Positions 44,389 through 53,093 of a stretch of DNA of 64,000 nt are shown piece by piece. Made by a program: the position numbers and the translations under genes. The notes below the pieces were generated by a model. The model was given only the letters and a program-made list of their open reading frames with translations. It made no database searches and was not told the origin of the DNA. Every line of letters starts with the position of its first letter. Position 1 is the stretch's first letter. Origin of the DNA: Pseudomonas sp. efr-133-TYG-5 (lineage in GTDB: Bacteria > Pseudomonadota > Gammaproteobacteria > Pseudomonadales > Pseudomonadaceae); the NCBI RefSeq assembly GCF_030209175.1, contig NZ_JARVSM010000004.1, positions 558,001-622,000 of the forward strand, read 5' to 3'.

Positions 44389-44751
44389 CTAGGACGTGAC
44401 TCCGACGTGGTCGAGGGCCTGGTTTACCGCGAGTTCGCCGAGCATGACCACTTGGGCGATGCCGAGCAGGGCTTTGCGTGGGGACGGGTCGAGTGAGTCG
44501 GCGAAGGTGGTGAGCAGGACGCTGGCCGAGCCGAGGGTTTCGCTGGCATTGACCAGCAGGGATTCGCTGTTGTGCCTGGGGTTGGCCAGGTACATGGGCT
44601 CGGGCTGGATGCCGGTGGCGGTGGTTTGCGCGGCAGGGCAGAGGTAATGATCAAGGGCGCGTTCGGCGGCTTCGTTGAGTTTTCTCGAGTTGGGGCATTC
44701 ATAGGGGGAGACCGGATCGAGGTCCGGCGGGTTAGGTGTAGGTTTGAACAT
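44389..44751 (-). CDS. DUF6124 family protein
   Basis: This 120-aa protein is of a type found mainly in pseudomonads (start MFKPTPNPPDLDPVSPYE). It is mainly helical: a Pro-rich N-terminus, then NEAAERALDHYLCP and a long C-terminal helix pair (NASETLGSASVLLTTFADSL and RKALLGIAQVVMLGELAV). There is no signal peptide. ATG 44751 gives the family-like start, though GAGG is about 12 bases away. Function is unknown. A structured leader lies just upstream. Confidence 0.75.
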   Translation of the reverse strand: MFKPTPNPPDLDPVSPYECPNSRKLNEAAERALDHYLCPAAQTTATGIQPEPMYLANPRHNSESLLVNASETLGSASVLLTTFADSLDPSPRKALLGIAQVVMLGELAVNQALDHVGVTS

Positions 44752-44789
44752 GGGAATGGTTAGCCTCTTCGTAGGGCTGCAACCCATTT

Positions 44790-44967
44790 CGCTACTAAAC
44801 GGAAAGGGTGGCAGCTGTGCGCAAGTTAGTAGACCGGACACCAAACCCAAAATCCGGCGCACCCGAGGGCGCCATGCGCACAGCCACCATCAAGTGCAGG
44901 CTATGCCTGACTGAATGACGCTTGTGCAGCCATTTTTAGGGAAAGGTAATAGCGGGCTACTAAACCC
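44790..44967 (-). ncRNA. Structured leader region upstream of the DUF6124 gene
   Basis: Between 44807 and 44888 the arms GGTGGC-AGC-TGTGCGCA and TGCGCACAGCCACC form a 14-bp stem with a 3-base bulge, enclosing a small GGCGC/GCGCC hairpin. In the loop, TTAGTAG (plus strand 44826-44832) can pair with CTACTAA at 44792-44798, which would make a pseudoknot. GCTACTAAAC occurs at 44791-44800 and again at 44956-44965. This could be a cis-regulatory RNA read on the minus strand or a set of protein-binding sites. It is inference from base pairing only. Confidence 0.45.
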
Positions 44968-45230
44968 GATCACTGCAAATCAGTGACGCGAACCAAGTTA
45001 CCGACCGCCCTCCAGGCGCACAAGCCGGCGGATTCTGGCGTACCCGTAGGCAGCGACGCAAGCCGTTGTAGGCTTCGGGAAGTTACGCGTGGCGTGTTTA
45101 AACGTGCTGTTGAAAATGCCCGCGCTGCTGCAGGCGGCGATCTTTTGGCCATGGCTTTTCCCAGGCAAATGCACAATCAAAAGGTCGCTGCCTGCAGCCG
45201 CACGCGGTCCTTGCGGCGTGGCGCGACGCG
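44968..45230. repeat. Non-coding remainder of the DUF6124-alginate lyase gap, with a GATCGCAGCC-family palindrome
   Basis: The 479-base gap between the DUF6124 start and the alginate lyase stop holds no convincing gene. A TCACTG/CAGTGA hairpin lies at 44970-44986. At about 45126-45198 the arms GCTGCAGGCGGCGATCTTTT and AAAAGGTCGCTGCCTGCAGC form an inverted pair of the GATCGCAGCC repeat family. Confidence 0.6.
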
Positions 45231-45899
45231 CTACTTGTCGTGATCGATATCCAGCTTGGTGAACGTCACCTGCCCACCCTCGCTGGTGTACCCGGTGTTG
45301 TCCTGCACATACACGCCAGCCTTGAAGTACAGCGGCCTGTTGCGCCAGGTCGCGCTGATCTGCGAGTCCCACTGATAGCCCGCCGCGCTGACGCCCAGGG
45401 CACCGCCCGGGCTGAGGTGGATCAGGTAGTTGAATTCGTTATCCAGTTTGATCCCGGTGGCGAGGGTGATGACGCGGCTCTCTTCGTCGTCCGGGTGCAT
45501 GCGCACCTTGATCACCAGGTTGCCGGTGGCGGTCTTGGTCTTGTACTGATACTCGAGTTTGACCAGCGGTTTCTGGCTCTCATAGGCATGGATCTGACCG
45601 ATGACGATCTTGCCCGAGCTGGGCACCTTGTTCACTGCGAGGGTCGCCCGCAGCAGGTTGTCGGCGTCCGGGTAGTACCAGTTGCGCAGGGTGCCGTTGC
45701 TGTAGGTTTCGCGCAGTTCGGTGCGCGGGTAGATCGCGTTCTCGGTTTTCGAGCCGGTAACCGGTGACCAGAAGAACAGCGTGCCGGTGTCGGAATGGAA
45801 GTACTGATCCTTGAAGCCGTTCACCAGTTTCGAGGTTTCGACGGTGTACGGCGGGCTGCCAACGGGAACGCTGAGGTTCCAGGTTGCGAGGTCGATCAT
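45231..45899 (-). CDS. Polysaccharide lyase family 7 protein, alginate lyase
   Basis: This 222-aa protein is a single PL7 jelly-roll domain. The three family motifs are present: YPRTELRE, IGQIHA and YFKAGVYVQDN, which hold the catalytic Arg, Gln/His and Tyr residues. It would cut alginate by beta-elimination. ATG 45899 starts the family-like MIDLATWNLSVPVG; a GTG ten codons upstream is possible. No signal peptide is visible, like the related PA1167 protein of P. aeruginosa. It stands apart from alginate synthesis genes. Confidence 0.9.
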   Translation of the reverse strand: MIDLATWNLSVPVGSPPYTVETSKLVNGFKDQYFHSDTGTLFFWSPVTGSKTENAIYPRTELRETYSNGTLRNWYYPDADNLLRATLAVNKVPSSGKIVIGQIHAYESQKPLVKLEYQYKTKTATGNLVIKVRMHPDDEESRVITLATGIKLDNEFNYLIHLSPGGALGVSAAGYQWDSQISATWRNRPLYFKAGVYVQDNTGYTSEGGQVTFTKLDIDHDK

Positions 45900-46234
45900 G
45901 TTGTCTGTTCCACTCAGTTTTCGCTGCACGCACGTGCCAGAAGCTCTAGCCCGCGCCTTTTGGGGCGGCCTTTATAAGCGTAGAGGGATTTTTTGTTAAC
46001 CGCCGTCCGGCGGACGATTGGCGTCAACATCCTGTCGAAATGCCATCTTTCCCGGTTTTCGGGGCCTGCGACGGTGACCGTTAGTCGGCTTCTCGCCGCT
46101 TTGTTTAAATGATGGCCTGATGACAGCTATTGCTTTTGGCGATCCCGGACTAGAGTGAAGGCTCAGTAACTGTGCGGTTTTCACGAAAAACCGGCCGATG
46201 CTCCGATAAGAGATGTCCCGACAAGAGAAGCAGC
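45900..46234. other. Divergent intergenic region between the alginate lyase and GGDEF-EAL genes
   Basis: This 335-base gap must hold both divergent promoters. I see two small hairpins (CCGCC/GGCGG near 46002 and CGGTTTT/AAAACCG near 46175-46193) but no gene, REP or clear promoter boxes. Confidence 0.5.
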
Positions 46235-48358
46235 ATGGAATGCGCGCAACCCCAGCCAGGTGAAGGCAGCTCAGTCCTTTTGATCGTTGATGACTACCCT
46301 GAAAACCTGATCAGCATGCGCGCGTTGCTGCAGCGTCAGGATTGGCAGGTGATGACCGCTGCTTCGGGTTTCGAAGCGCTGAGCCTGTTGCTCGAACACG
46401 AAATCGATCTGGTCCTGCTGGATGTGCAGATGCCCGGCATGGACGGTTTCGAAGTCGCGCGCCTGATGCGTGGCAGCCAGCGTACGCGGTTGACGCCGAT
46501 CATTTTCCTCACGGCCAACGAACAGTCCCAGGACGCGGTGATCAGGGGCTACGCCAGCGGCGCGGTGGATTACCTGTTCAAGCCGTTCGATCCGCAAATC
46601 CTCAAGCCGAAAGTCCAGGCGTTGCTGGAACACCAGCGCAATCGCCGCGCCTTGCAGCGCCTGAGCCATGACCTGGAAGTGGCGCGGGCCTTCAATGCCT
46701 CGGTGCTGGATAACGCCGCCGAAGGCATTCTGGTGCTGGGCGAGGACGGTTTGATCCGTTTCGCCAACCCGGCGATTTCGCGGCTGCTCAATGCTCCGGT
46801 CAAGGAGCTGGAGGGGCAGGAGTTTCTCGATTATTTGCAGAAACCGCACATTCCGCTGTGGGCCGATTCCGATTTCTACGCCAGCTATAAACGCGGAGAA
46901 ACCTTGCGCCTGCATGACGCGCTGCTGCGCACGGCGCCCGGGCAGCAGGTGCCGGTGGCGTTGTCCTGCGCGCCGCTGTCGAGCGAGCAGCACGCCATGG
47001 TGGTGACGGTGCTGGACATGTCGGTGGTGCGCCACCTGCATCAGCAACTGGAGTTTCAAGCGGTGACCGACCCGCTGACCGGGCTGCTCAACCGTCGCGG
47101 CTTCTACCAGACCGTGGAGAACCTGCTGCTGCGCGGCGAGCGCACCGACAGCAGCTGGGTGCTGATGTACCTCGACCTGGACGGTTTCAAGCGGGTCAAC
47201 GATTCCCTTGGACACGACGCTGGGGATCGCGTGTTGCGCTGGGTGTCCGAGCAGTTGAAGGCGTGTCTGCGGCCGTTCGACATTCTCGCGCGGATGGGCG
47301 GCGACGAATTCACCGCGTTGCTGGATCTGGAGTTCCCCGAGCAAGCGGCGAAGATTGCCGAGAAACTCATCGAACGGGTGTCGATCTGTCAGCAGATCGA
47401 GGGCCTGGACATTGCCCTGGGCGCCAGCATCGGCATCGCCACGTATCCCGATTGCGGCAACAACCTCGATGGCCTGATGCGCGCCTCGGACATCGCCATG
47501 TACGAGGCCAAGCGGGCCGGGCGCCAGCAGTATCGCTTCTACGATCACGAAATGAACGGCCGGGCGCGGTCACGGCTGATGCTGGAAGAAAGCGTGCGCA
47601 CGGCCATCGAGAACCGCGACTTCAATCTGGTCTATCAGCCGCAGGTGGCGATCGCCGACGGCCGCATCCGGGGTTTCGAGGCGTTGCTGCGCTGGCAGCA
47701 TCCGAGCGTCGGCGATGTGCCGCCGGGGCTGTTCCTGCCGTTGCTGGAAGAGGCGACCCTGATCAGTCGCCTCGGCAGCTGGATCTACCACCGCAGCGCC
47801 GGCCAGCGCAAAGCCTGGGAAGGGCAGTTTGGCGAAGAGTTGGTGCTGGGCGTGAGCCTGAGCAACACCCAGTTCGGCTTGCCGAATCTGGTCACCGAAT
47901 TGCGTCAGGTCCTGGAGCGCCATGGCCTGCGGCCGCAGCAGATGGAAGTCGAGGTGACCGAGGAAGCGCTGACCATCAACCCTGACGACACCCGCAAACA
48001 GCTGCGCCTGCTGCGCAACCTCGGGGTGCGGGTGGCACTGGATGACTTCGGCTCAGGCTCCTGCTCGCTGGCGCATTTGCGTGACCTGGAACTGGATACG
48101 CTGAAGATTGACCGGCACTTGATCGCGCGATTGCCGGGGTCGGCACGGGACGCCTCGCTGGTGCGCAGCGTGATCGATCTGAGCAAGGAATACGGTTTGC
48201 TGGTGATCGCCGAAGGTGTCGAAACCGTCGAGCAGTATCAATGGCTGCAAGCCCATGGCTGCGAGTATGTGCAGGGTTTCCTGGTGGCGCGGCCGCTGAT
48301 GGCCGAAGACGCCGTGCGCTTCGCCGAGCCGTTCGACTGGGGCGCGTTGAGCGCCTGA
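46235..48358 (+). CDS. Receiver-PAS-GGDEF-EAL cyclic-di-GMP protein
   Basis: This 707-aa protein has four modules: receiver (about 14-130, phospho-Asp63, Lys116), PAS (about 150-265), GGDEF (about 275-440) and EAL (about 455-700). GGDEF at 355-359 is intact and preceded five residues earlier by RPFD, an inhibitory c-di-GMP I-site. The EAL motif at 482-484, Asn543, the DDFGSG segment at 603-608, Lys624 and Glu660 are also intact. Both synthesis and breakdown of c-di-GMP are therefore possible. No membrane segment or signal is seen. ATG 46235 is preceded by AGAGAAG. No partner kinase is adjacent. Confidence 0.92.
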   Translation: MECAQPQPGEGSSVLLIVDDYPENLISMRALLQRQDWQVMTAASGFEALSLLLEHEIDLVLLDVQMPGMDGFEVARLMRGSQRTRLTPIIFLTANEQSQDAVIRGYASGAVDYLFKPFDPQILKPKVQALLEHQRNRRALQRLSHDLEVARAFNASVLDNAAEGILVLGEDGLIRFANPAISRLLNAPVKELEGQEFLDYLQKPHIPLWADSDFYASYKRGETLRLHDALLRTAPGQQVPVALSCAPLSSEQHAMVVTVLDMSVVRHLHQQLEFQAVTDPLTGLLNRRGFYQTVENLLLRGERTDSSWVLMYLDLDGFKRVNDSLGHDAGDRVLRWVSEQLKACLRPFDILARMGGDEFTALLDLEFPEQAAKIAEKLIERVSICQQIEGLDIALGASIGIATYPDCGNNLDGLMRASDIAMYEAKRAGRQQYRFYDHEMNGRARSRLMLEESVRTAIENRDFNLVYQPQVAIADGRIRGFEALLRWQHPSVGDVPPGLFLPLLEEATLISRLGSWIYHRSAGQRKAWEGQFGEELVLGVSLSNTQFGLPNLVTELRQVLERHGLRPQQMEVEVTEEALTINPDDTRKQLRLLRNLGVRVALDDFGSGSCSLAHLRDLELDTLKIDRHLIARLPGSARDASLVRSVIDLSKEYGLLVIAEGVETVEQYQWLQAHGCEYVQGFLVARPLMAEDAVRFAEPFDWGALSA

Positions 48359-48403
48359 ATTCGCTACACTGGCGGCCACTCCATGACTGGTACTGCCCGT
48401 TCC

Positions 48404-48895
48404 ATGACCGCGTTGAAATACCTCCAGGCCTATCCCGCGCAATTGCAGGATCAGGTGCGTCAACTGATCGCCGAAGGGCGTCTGGGCGAGTACCTGAGCC
48501 AACGCTATCCGGGCCGCCACGATGTGCAGAGCGACAAGGCGCTGTACGCCTTCGCGCTGGACCTCAAGCAGGAATATCTGCGCAATGCCCCGGCCATCGA
48601 CAAAGTCCTGTTCGACAACCGTCTCGACCTGACTCACCGCGCACTGGGTCTGCATACCACGGTGTCGCGGGTGCAGGGCGGCAAGCTCAAGGCGAAGAAA
48701 GAGATTCGCATCGCGTCGCTGTTCAAGGAGGCGGCGCCGGACTTTCTGAAGATGATCGTGGTGCATGAGCTGGCGCACTTCAAGGAGTCGGATCACAACA
48801 AGGCGTTCTATAAATTGTGTGAGCACATGCTGCCGGGGTATCACCAGGTGGAGTTCGATCTGCGGGTGTACCTGACGTGGCGGGATCTGCAGTAA
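48404..48895 (+). CDS. YgjP-type zinc metallopeptidase-like protein
   Basis: This 163-aa protein has a gluzincin motif HELAHFKESDH, with His, Glu and His plus a third His, in the C-terminal half. This is the pattern of YgjP-type (DUF45/M48-like) putative metallopeptidases. It is soluble with no signal. I chose ATG 48404 (MTALKYLQAYP); ATG 48383, seven codons earlier, is an alternative with GGCGG upstream. Substrate is unknown. Confidence 0.82.
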   Translation: MTALKYLQAYPAQLQDQVRQLIAEGRLGEYLSQRYPGRHDVQSDKALYAFALDLKQEYLRNAPAIDKVLFDNRLDLTHRALGLHTTVSRVQGGKLKAKKEIRIASLFKEAAPDFLKMIVVHELAHFKESDHNKAFYKLCEHMLPGYHQVEFDLRVYLTWRDLQ

Positions 48896-48923
48896 ACGTC
48901 TTTCAACAACGCAGGGTGCAGGC

Positions 48924-49220
48924 ATGGACGTGAGCAAGACCAAGAGCAGTTTTTACCGGCGCTTGTACGTGGCTTATCTGATCGACAGCGGCCTGGCCAA
49001 GAGCGTGCCGGCGCTGACCGAAGTCACCGGCATGCCGCGGCGCACGGCGCAGGACACGATTGCGGCGCTGGCCGACCTGGACATTGTCTGTGAGTTCGAG
49101 CAGGAAGAGGGCGCGCGCAACCATGCCGGCGCCTATCGGATTCGCGACTGGGGAGCGATTGATCGGGGCTGGATCGAGCGTAATCTGCGGCAGATCAAGG
49201 CTGTTCTCGAGTATCCCTGA
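48924..49220 (+). CDS. Winged helix-turn-helix protein
   Basis: This 98-aa protein is a single winged helix domain (SVPALTEVTGMPRRTAQDTIAALADLDIV, about residues 28-56) of the type annotated as HTH_43. It would bind DNA, but the target is unknown. The gene lies 28 bases after the YgjP-like gene and may share its transcript. A purine-rich CGCAGGG precedes the ATG. Confidence 0.8.
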   Translation: MDVSKTKSSFYRRLYVAYLIDSGLAKSVPALTEVTGMPRRTAQDTIAALADLDIVCEFEQEEGARNHAGAYRIRDWGAIDRGWIERNLRQIKAVLEYP

Positions 49221-49246
49221 GTTGTGAGTTCGCCTTTGGCTCGTTG

Positions 49247-49280
49247 CCCTCACCCCAGCCCTCTCCCGGCGGGAGAGGGC
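49247..49280. repeat. Palindromic repeat of the CCCTCTCCCGGCGGGAGAGGG type
   Basis: A perfect GC-rich dyad (CCCTCTCCC and GGGAGAGGG around GGC) preceded by CCCTCACCCCAG lies in the convergent gap between the winged-helix gene and elaA. It is a common pseudomonad intergenic repeat and could end both transcripts. Confidence 0.7.
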
Positions 49281-49305
49281 CGCGATCATAAGCCAGGCGA
49301 TAGGC

Positions 49306-49758
49306 TCAGGAGCGCCGCATGCCAATGTGCGGAATGTCATCCTCCAGGTATTCCTCGCCCGCCACGACAAACCCGTAGCGCCCGTAATAGCCCTGCAGAT
49401 GCGCTTGCGCCGACAGGTAGATCGGCACCTGCGGCCAGTGTTTCTCGGCCTGCTTCAACGCCTGTTCCATCATCGCGTGGCCCAGGCCTTTGCCGCGCCC
49501 GGCCGGCGCGGTCAGCACACGGCCGATCACCACGTCGCCACCCTGGGATTGCGGGTCCAGCAGGCGCAGATATGCCACCAGCTGATCACCGTCCCAACCC
49601 ATCAGATGGCAAGTGTCACCGTCCAGATCCTGGCCGTCGGGGTCCAGGTACGCGCAGCGCTGTTCGACCACGAATACCTCCGAGCGCAGTTTCAAAATGG
49701 CGTACAGCTGCTCTTTGCCCAGATCGCTGTGATGTTTGCAGACCCACTCGATTGTCAT
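49306..49758 (-). CDS. elaA: GNAT acetyltransferase of the ElaA family
   Basis: This 150-aa protein has the ElaA signature: LYAILKLRSEVFVVEQRCAY at the N-terminus, VIGRVLTAPAGRGKGLGHAM, the acetyl-CoA loop, and YYGRYGFVVAGEEYLEDDIPH at the end. The acceptor is unknown. ATG 49758 has GGAG upstream and gives the family N-terminus; the 29-residue upstream extension is rejected. Confidence 0.9.
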   Translation of the reverse strand: MTIEWVCKHHSDLGKEQLYAILKLRSEVFVVEQRCAYLDPDGQDLDGDTCHLMGWDGDQLVAYLRLLDPQSQGGDVVIGRVLTAPAGRGKGLGHAMMEQALKQAEKHWPQVPIYLSAQAHLQGYYGRYGFVVAGEEYLEDDIPHIGMRRS

Positions 49759-50014
49759 CTTCCGACTCCTTGAACAACGTCGCCCGATACTAAGCGCCCG
49801 GGGCAAATATGTCTGTATGGCGAAGAAATCTGTGACAAAGGCCAAAATGCCATCATTCCTTTCTCGCGGCGCCGGGTTCTTTGTGTAATCTGCTGGTAAG
49901 CGCTGTGCACTGGCTTCAATGAGCTAATGTTAGGGCCTGGGATTCGCCGGTAAGGGGCCTTGGGGTTTTGACTGAAAACACGCCGGGCGGCCCGCCCGCT
50001 AAGGATTTTCAAGC

Positions 50015-50752
50015 ATGCCGCGACTGCATCGAGCCATCGCTTTGATCGGATTGCTGTTGCTGGGTCAAAGCGCTGCAGCGGAAAAATTGCGCCTGGTCTT
50101 CGACGTCTGGCCGCCCTTTACCGATGACACGCTGGTCAATGGTGGCCTGGCCACGGATATCGTCAGCACGGCCCTGGCACGTGCCGGCTATGCCAGCGAC
50201 TACGAGCAGGTGCCGTGGGCGCGGGCGTTGCTCGGCGTCGGCGAGGGCCGCTACGACGTGCTGGTCAACGCCTGGTACAACGAAGATCGCACCCGGCTGG
50301 GGCAGTTCTCCGCGGAGTACCTGCTCAACCGCGTGCGGTTCATCAAGCGCAAAGACACGCCGATCGAATACAACAGCCTGGAAGAACTGCACACCTACCC
50401 CATTGCGGTGGTGCGCGGCTACGCCTACTCGGCGCCTTTCGATGGCGACACGGCGTTGCAGAAAGTGCCTGTGCATAACTTCGCCATGGCCGTGCGCATG
50501 CTGGCGGCGGACCGGGTCAAGCTGACCCTGGAAGACGAGTTTGTCGCGCGCTATTACCTGTCCCGCGAATCACCCAAGGTGCGCAATGCCGTGGAATTCC
50601 TGCCCAAGCCGCTGAGCGAGAACAGCCTGCACATTCTGGTCAGCCTGAAGAACCCGGAGCACGCGCAGATTGTCGCCGGGTTCGACAAGGCGATTGCGGC
50701 GATGAAGGCCGACGGCAGCTACGACAAGCTGCTCAGGCAGCATGGGATGTGA
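50015..50752 (+). CDS. Orphan periplasmic solute-binding protein (SBP family 3)
   Basis: This 245-aa protein has a signal peptide ending in SAAAEK and then LRLVFDVWPPFTDDT, typical of family 3 binding proteins of polar amino acid type. Hinge and ligand-region segments are GRYDVLVNAWYNEDRT and YPIAVVRGYAYSAPF. No ABC genes are adjacent, so the ligand and partner are unknown. AAGGA lies about ten bases upstream of the ATG. It shares a fold type with the protein at 21892 but not a close sequence. Confidence 0.83.
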   Translation: MPRLHRAIALIGLLLLGQSAAAEKLRLVFDVWPPFTDDTLVNGGLATDIVSTALARAGYASDYEQVPWARALLGVGEGRYDVLVNAWYNEDRTRLGQFSAEYLLNRVRFIKRKDTPIEYNSLEELHTYPIAVVRGYAYSAPFDGDTALQKVPVHNFAMAVRMLAADRVKLTLEDEFVARYYLSRESPKVRNAVEFLPKPLSENSLHILVSLKNPEHAQIVAGFDKAIAAMKADGSYDKLLRQHGM

Positions 50753-50786
50753 AGGGCTGATGCAGAATTTGCGGTGTGATTGATTG

Positions 50787-50885
50787 CCTCATCGCTGGCA
50801 AGCCAGCTCCCACGGTGTCGGTGTAGTACAAAGAATATGTGGATTACGCTACCTGTGGGAGCGGGCTTGCTCCGGGCGGCGATCC
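50787..50885. repeat. Mixed-type REP pair between the binding-protein and FUSC genes
   Basis: The left copy is of the ATCGCTGGCAAGCCAGCTCC type while the right copy is a degenerate GGGAGCGGGCTTGCTCC type. It lies in the convergent gap. Confidence 0.75.
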
Positions 50886-50909
50886 GACGAAGAGGCCTGT
50901 CTGGCCCCC

Positions 50910-53093
50910 TCAATCTTCGGCTGTGTCTTTGATCAGGTGCGCCGCCAGCGTGCGCAACGGTCCGAGCTGGCGGCAGATCAGCGCCAGTTGCGTCTGCACC
51001 AGGCGCTGGCCTTCGTCGATCTCGTCCGGCATCTGCTCCAGGTCATTGGCCAGGGCTTCTTCCTCGTCGCTCTGGATCGCAATGGCTTGCTTGTTCGCCA
51101 GGCCCTGGGCGATTTCGTCGATGCTGCTCGCCAGTTTCACCCCGGCGCCGTCGATCAGGTGTTCGCGCACCTCGGCCGGCAGTTGAGTTTCCCGGTGTGC
51201 GCCGAGGCCTGACAAATAGCTGAGCAACGTGTGCGACAGCACCAGGAAGCGGAAGCCCACGTCGGCTTCTTTGCGGAAATGCCCAGGCTCCATCAGCATG
51301 TTCGCCAGGGTGGTCGACAGCGCCGCATCGGCGTTGTGGGCGTTGCGCCGGGCCAGGCGATAAGCGAGGTCGTCGCTCTTGCCAGCGGCGTATTGCTGCA
51401 TGATCTGGCGCAGGTAGATGCTGTTGCAGGTCAGGGTGTTGGCCAGCACTTTGTTCAGGCGTCGGCCCTGCCAGTCCGGGAGGAACAGCAACACTGTCAG
51501 GCCGGCGATCAGACTGCCGAGCAGGGTATCGAACAGGCGCGGCAGGAACAGCCCGTAGCCGTCGCCGATCTGGTTGAAGCAGAACAGCACCATGATGGTG
51601 ATCGCCGCGGTCGCCACGGTGTAGCGGGTGGTGCGGTTGGTGAAGAACACCACCCCGGCGGCGATGGCGAAGCACGACTGCACCAACGGACTCGGGAACA
51701 GATCGAACAGCGCCCAGGCGATGGTCAGGCCGATGGCGGTGCCGATGATCCGCTGACCGAGTTTGCGCCGGGTGGCGCCGTAGTTCGGCTGGCAGACGAA
51801 CAGCGTGGTGAGGATGATCCAGTAGCCCTGCGACGGGTGAATCAGGTGCACCATGCCGTAGCCGATGCTCAACGCCAGCGGCAGGCGCAGGGCGTGGCGG
51901 AACAGCAGCGACGTCGGCGTCAGCTGGGTGCGCAGGCGCATCCACACGTCCTTGAGGTTGCGCGGCGAGCGGTCGAGCAGGCTGCTGTCGGTGGCATCCG
52001 CGAGGGCGTCGGGGTTGCTGGCGTCGCTGAGCAGGCGGTCGAGGGTGCCGAGGTTGGCGGCCAGGGCGCGCAATGATCGCAGCAGGCCGCGCCAGGCCGG
52101 GTTGCTCTGGATGCGCAGGTGTTCGAGCGAGGCGTGCAGGTCGCTCAGGGCTTCGGCGAACGTAGCGTCGTAGATGAACGGCTGACGCATCTGGATCGAT
52201 TCGGCCAGCGCCCGACAGGCCTTGCCCTGCTGGCGCAGCAGGCGCTGGCAGCGGAACAGTACGTCGCTGTGGAAAAACGCCTCGGCCAGGGCGTTGTACG
52301 GGTAGTGCGAGGAGCTGGCGCGTTCGTGGATGTCCTGGGCGAGGAAGTACAGCTTGAGATAGCGACTGACTTTCGAGCCGGGACGCCCGTTGCCGACCCG
52401 GTGCAGGATGATTTCCTTGGCACTGTTCAGTGCGGCGACCACGCGACCGTTCTGCTGCGCCAGTTCCAGGCGTCGCGCTTCGACATCCAGCTGACGGATC
52501 GGCTCGAACAGCGAGGCTTTGAGCTTCAGGTAATAGCCCAGTTCGCGGAACAGCCGCGCCAGGCTCTGCTGCACCGGCTGGTTGGAAAACAGCGCCTGCC
52601 ACAGCACCGACAGCAGGCCATACCAGGCCGCGCCGGCCACCAGCAGCATCGGTTCGTGCCAGAAATCGCTGACCGCGCCGCCACGCTGGTCGACGCCGAT
52701 CATGGTGTAGACCGACAGAATCAAGGTCGCCGAGGCGATCGCTCCGTAGCGTTCGCCGAGGGCGCCGAGCATGGTCAGGCTGAAACTGGCCAGCGCCAGG
52801 GCAATCACGAACAGGATGGGATAGGGGAACAGCAGCTCCACCGACAGGGCGGCGACGCTGAAACACACCAGGGTCACCGCCAGGGCATTGAGGCGGCCCT
52901 GCCAACTGTCGTCGGTTTCGGCCAGGGCGCTTGCGATGATCCCGAGGAACAGCGGGATCAGCAGCCCCATTTCATCCTGATACCAGCACAGCGCCATGCT
53001 GCCGGTCAGGGCGATGAATACCCGCACGCTGTAGCTGAATTTATCCAGCGCCCACAGGCGCCGCAAAGACTGACGAAACGAGGTCGAGGACAT
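50910..53093 (-). CDS. YccS-type FUSC family membrane protein
   Basis: This 727-aa inner-membrane protein has two blocks of about five to six membrane helices (about residues 25-165 and 400-520) separated by a soluble domain, the layout of YccS/YhfK proteins. The C-terminal block includes GYWIILTTLFVCQPNYGATRRK, with the family CQP-NYG pattern. Such proteins are thought to be efflux components related to aromatic acid exporters, but substrates are not established. It is a single gene. Confidence 0.9.
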   Translation of the reverse strand: MSSTSFRQSLRRLWALDKFSYSVRVFIALTGSMALCWYQDEMGLLIPLFLGIIASALAETDDSWQGRLNALAVTLVCFSVAALSVELLFPYPILFVIALALASFSLTMLGALGERYGAIASATLILSVYTMIGVDQRGGAVSDFWHEPMLLVAGAAWYGLLSVLWQALFSNQPVQQSLARLFRELGYYLKLKASLFEPIRQLDVEARRLELAQQNGRVVAALNSAKEIILHRVGNGRPGSKVSRYLKLYFLAQDIHERASSSHYPYNALAEAFFHSDVLFRCQRLLRQQGKACRALAESIQMRQPFIYDATFAEALSDLHASLEHLRIQSNPAWRGLLRSLRALAANLGTLDRLLSDASNPDALADATDSSLLDRSPRNLKDVWMRLRTQLTPTSLLFRHALRLPLALSIGYGMVHLIHPSQGYWIILTTLFVCQPNYGATRRKLGQRIIGTAIGLTIAWALFDLFPSPLVQSCFAIAAGVVFFTNRTTRYTVATAAITIMVLFCFNQIGDGYGLFLPRLFDTLLGSLIAGLTVLLFLPDWQGRRLNKVLANTLTCNSIYLRQIMQQYAAGKSDDLAYRLARRNAHNADAALSTTLANMLMEPGHFRKEADVGFRFLVLSHTLLSYLSGLGAHRETQLPAEVREHLIDGAGVKLASSIDEIAQGLANKQAIAIQSDEEEALANDLEQMPDEIDEGQRLVQTQLALICRQLGPLRTLAAHLIKDTAED

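Noticed and set aside
44983..45243. 86-codon open frame between the DUF6124 and alginate lyase genes
   Set aside because: It starts with GTG without a ribosome site, spans a palindromic repeat of the GATCGCAGCC family and shows no domain; overlapping frames on the other strand look equally protein-like.
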